Made by a program: the position numbers and the translations under genes. From NCBI RefSeq assembly GCF_027789125.1, contig NZ_JAQFVF010000018.1, forward strand, positions 124,001 through 188,000: DNA of 64,000 nt, given 5' to 3'. Under the pieces are notes generated by a model that was not told the DNA's origin, ran no database searches, and was given only the letters and a program-made list of their open reading frames with translations. Below are positions 62,550 to 64,000 of this stretch, piece after piece; position 1 is the stretch's first letter, and each line of letters starts with the position of its first letter. This DNA comes from Paenibacillus aestuarii. GTDB lineage: Bacteria > Bacillota > Bacilli > Paenibacillales > NBRC-103111.

Positions 62550-63296
62550 ATGAAAAGAATGTCTTTAAGGAAAGGACTGGCGGTTCTCGCCATCGCTGCC
62601 GCTTGCATGTCAGCAACAACCGTAAGTGCCGCCGCTAGTATTGACTATCACATCTGGTCTTTACAGCAGCCTGACGGTTCGACGATCAGTTCATCGAGTC
62701 TCGTTTCAGGTTACACGAGTAATTACTTCTACGCCGCTTCCGACGGTGGTCAAGCGTTCATGGATCCGAATACAGGGTCTACCACATCCGGCTCGTCGCA
62801 TCCTCGTTCGGAGATGAGGGAACAGAATTCCGGCGGGGGCAATGCGGCCTGGAGTTGGAGCGGGACGAATACGATGACGAATCAGGCGGCGGTCACTTTG
62901 CAGGGTGGGGGTTCGAGCGGCTCAACGACCATCGGACAAATTTTTAACAGCACGGATTCCATCCCTTTGGTTGAATTGGAATATACAGCGACGCCGAATT
63001 CGCAAGGAGGCAATTTCAAAATTTTATACGAAGAAGCGAAAGGCGCAGGTACCTATACCGAATTAAGTACCAAAGCCGCGCTTGGTTCGAAATTTACTTA
63101 TCAGCTTGCGCTTTCAGGCGGAACAGCGGCGGTGTCCATCAATGGTTCGCAGGTATTTTCCAAGAAGCCGAGCTTTTCCGGAAAATCTTTTTACTTCAAA
63201 TGCGGCAATTACGATCAAACGGCGACTGCTGGAAGTGTCAGCACGACGCCATACACGATCGTTGAGCTATATTCCGTAAGCGTCGTACATAACTAA
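62550..63296 (+). CDS. PL7-family polysaccharide (alginate) lyase
   Basis: 248 residues from ATG 62550 behind GAAAGGGTG. Sec signal peptide, cleaved near VSA-AAS (28). PL7 alginate-lyase jelly roll: RSEMR at 86-90 (family R-(T/S)-E-L-R), QIF at 130-132 where most PL7 have Q-(I/V)-H, and SFYFKCGNYDQ near 213 (family YFKAGxYxQ with catalytic Tyr). The catalytic His is thus replaced by Phe, so activity or specificity may differ. Secreted enzyme for uronate polysaccharides. A cre site suggests catabolite repression. Confidence 0.85.
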   Translation: MKRMSLRKGLAVLAIAAACMSATTVSAAASIDYHIWSLQQPDGSTISSSSLVSGYTSNYFYAASDGGQAFMDPNTGSTTSGSSHPRSEMREQNSGGGNAAWSWSGTNTMTNQAAVTLQGGGSSGSTTIGQIFNSTDSIPLVELEYTATPNSQGGNFKILYEEAKGAGTYTELSTKAALGSKFTYQLALSGGTAAVSINGSQVFSKKPSFSGKSFYFKCGNYDQTATAGSVSTTPYTIVELYSVSVVHN

Positions 63297-63381
63297 AAGC
63301 ATAACAAGATTGGTTGCCACTCGCTTTTTTTTGCACATGAAGCCCTTCGGAGCAAGCTCTGTGCTAACTTCCAAAAAAAGG

Positions 63382-63411
63382 TTGTGTCGAACTGACATCC
63401 TGTGTTATTAT
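63382..63411 (+). promoter_or_regulatory. Probable promoter of riboswitch transcript
   Basis: TTGTGT (63382-63387), 18-base spacer, TATTAT (63406-63411), just before the aptamer. Confidence 0.5.
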
Positions 63412-63425
63412 GTGAAAAATTACAA

Positions 63426-63568
63426 CGGAAGAGCTTCTAGGGATCCGACCGTCAAGTAGGGGCGAACCAAGCGAAGCAGGTCCGGCACGATGCCGGATTA
63501 CACCGTAAGGGATAAAAGACCTTCGGAAAGTTCCGCCTGTTAAGGCGAAACGGACCGAGGTCTTTTTT
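63426..63568 (+). ncRNA. ykkC-class riboswitch with terminator
   Basis: Conserved ykkC blocks in order: CTAGGGATCCG (63437-63447), AGGTCCG, and ACACCG-TAAGGGATAAAAG (63500-63518), with a closing stem CGGAA (63426) to TTCCG (63531). The terminator stem AAGACCTTCGG/CCGAGGTCTT (63516-63564) with T-run overlaps the 3' side of the aptamer, as in an ON switch where ligand binding prevents the terminator. ykkC subclasses bind guanidine (I), ppGpp, PRPP or nucleotides (2a-2d); the 3' GGGAGA of guanidine-I is not clearly seen, so the ligand is open. It controls the ABC ATPase 33 bases downstream. Confidence 0.72.
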
Positions 63569-63600
63569 GCTTTAGCGAATCAAAGCGAGGGGGGATAGGC

Positions 63601-64000
63601 GTGGAATCGATACGGGTTACAGAGCTTGGCAAGACGTTTCGCATGAAGCGGAAGCGGGAAGGGTTGACGGGAAGTATCAGCGCGCTTCTGCGCCCGGAAT
63701 ATGTGGAGAAGGCGGCGGTCGAGGGCGTCTCATTCACCGTGCGGCAGGGGGAGAAGCTGGCCTTCCTCGGTCCCAACGGTGCCGGGAAGTCAACGACGAT
63801 CAAGATGCTGACGGGGATCTTGCATCCGACATCCGGCCATGCTGAGGTGCTGGGACTTAATCCGTGGAAGGAACGGATGAAGCTCTCGCACCGCATCGGC
63901 TCTGTGTTCGGGCAGAAGTCGCAGCTGTGGTACCATCTGCCCCCGAGCGATACATTCGAGCTGATGAGCCGCATCTACGAGCTGCGCCGCAGCGATTATG
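63601..64000 (+). CDS. ABC exporter ATPase, cut by window end
   Basis: First 133 residues of an ABC-2-type exporter ATPase, GTG start with GAGGGGGG upstream. Walker A FLGPNGAGKSTTIKM, then MLTGILHPTSGHAEVLGLNPW and Q-loop SVFGQKSQLWYHLPPSDTFELM. This is the pattern of the ATPases paired with DUF990/viologen-type ABC-2 permeases. The gene runs past base 64000. The upstream ykkC-class riboswitch suggests efflux of a ligand-related compound. Confidence 0.88.
   Translation, partial: MESIRVTELGKTFRMKRKREGLTGSISALLRPEYVEKAAVEGVSFTVRQGEKLAFLGPNGAGKSTTIKMLTGILHPTSGHAEVLGLNPWKERMKLSHRIGSVFGQKSQLWYHLPPSDTFELMSRIYELRRSDY

Noticed and set aside
1..64000. CRISPR arrays, tRNA/rRNA genes, prophage or intact transposase
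   Set aside because: No direct-repeat/spacer pattern, no cloverleaf, no integrase, capsid or transposase motifs seen in any frame.

Overview
The window reads as a chromosomal segment of a low-to-mid GC, endospore-forming Firmicute, most likely Paenibacillus or a close relative. Evidence: strong AGGAGG ribosome-binding sites with frequent TTG and GTG starts, three YheC/YheD-type ATP-grasp proteins, CotB-type spore coat proteins, a collagen-like spore-surface protein, YojF with the bacillithiol deacetylase BshB2, KinB-like histidine kinases, UgtP-like glycolipid synthases and a ykkC-class riboswitch. I see no tRNA, rRNA, CRISPR array, phage module or intact insertion sequence.

Layout. 1-8.3 kb: envelope sensing (YheC/D; response regulator and kinase; BcrC-type undecaprenyl-pyrophosphate phosphatase; a convergent second two-component pair whose kinase is frameshifted; a second YheC/D) and two small membrane or secreted proteins. 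8.4-13.8 kb: ArsR plus SRPBCC pair, an HpaB-like flavin monooxygenase, DinB, azoreductase, cupin, nitronate monooxygenase. 14.4-27.7 kb: TetR, a second HpaB-like enzyme, then a tight co-directional organosulfur operon: ssuD, a DszC/SfnB-like flavoprotein, metQ-metN-metI transporter, a DszA-like enzyme, a 736-residue fusion of a binding-protein/DszB-like domain with a DszC-like domain, a second DszA-like enzyme and an aldo/keto reductase. 27.8-34.2 kb: Hsp20, YojF-BshB2, a chemotaxis receptor, FetAB-like exporter, an HPr-like protein. 34.5-58.2 kb: housekeeping and accessory genes including two copies of a glycosyltransferase plus TVP38/DedA pair, two KinB/KinE-like kinases, an Rrf2 regulator with its target, mqo, LD-carboxypeptidase, a pyruvate-oxidase-like enzyme, and many broken genes. 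58.5-62.1 kb: a spore-surface cluster (collagen-like protein, CotB-like protein, related three-module protein, Lys/Glu/Gly repeat protein). 62.5-64 kb: a PL7-type polysaccharide lyase with a cre site, then a ykkC-class riboswitch before an ABC exporter ATPase cut by the window end.

How the genes work together. The sulfur operon would import a sulfur compound (MetQNI), release sulfite from sulfonates (SsuD) and oxidise C-S bonds with DszA and DszC relatives; its proteins are strikingly cysteine-poor, as expected for genes expressed in sulfur starvation. No flavin reductase is encoded with its oxygenases. The fused protein, lying between two DszA paralogues in the order A-(B+C)-A, is the most novel item here. 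A second theme is decay: at least seven genes carry frameshifts, an in-frame stop, deletion or truncation; single-base cases could also be sequencing errors.
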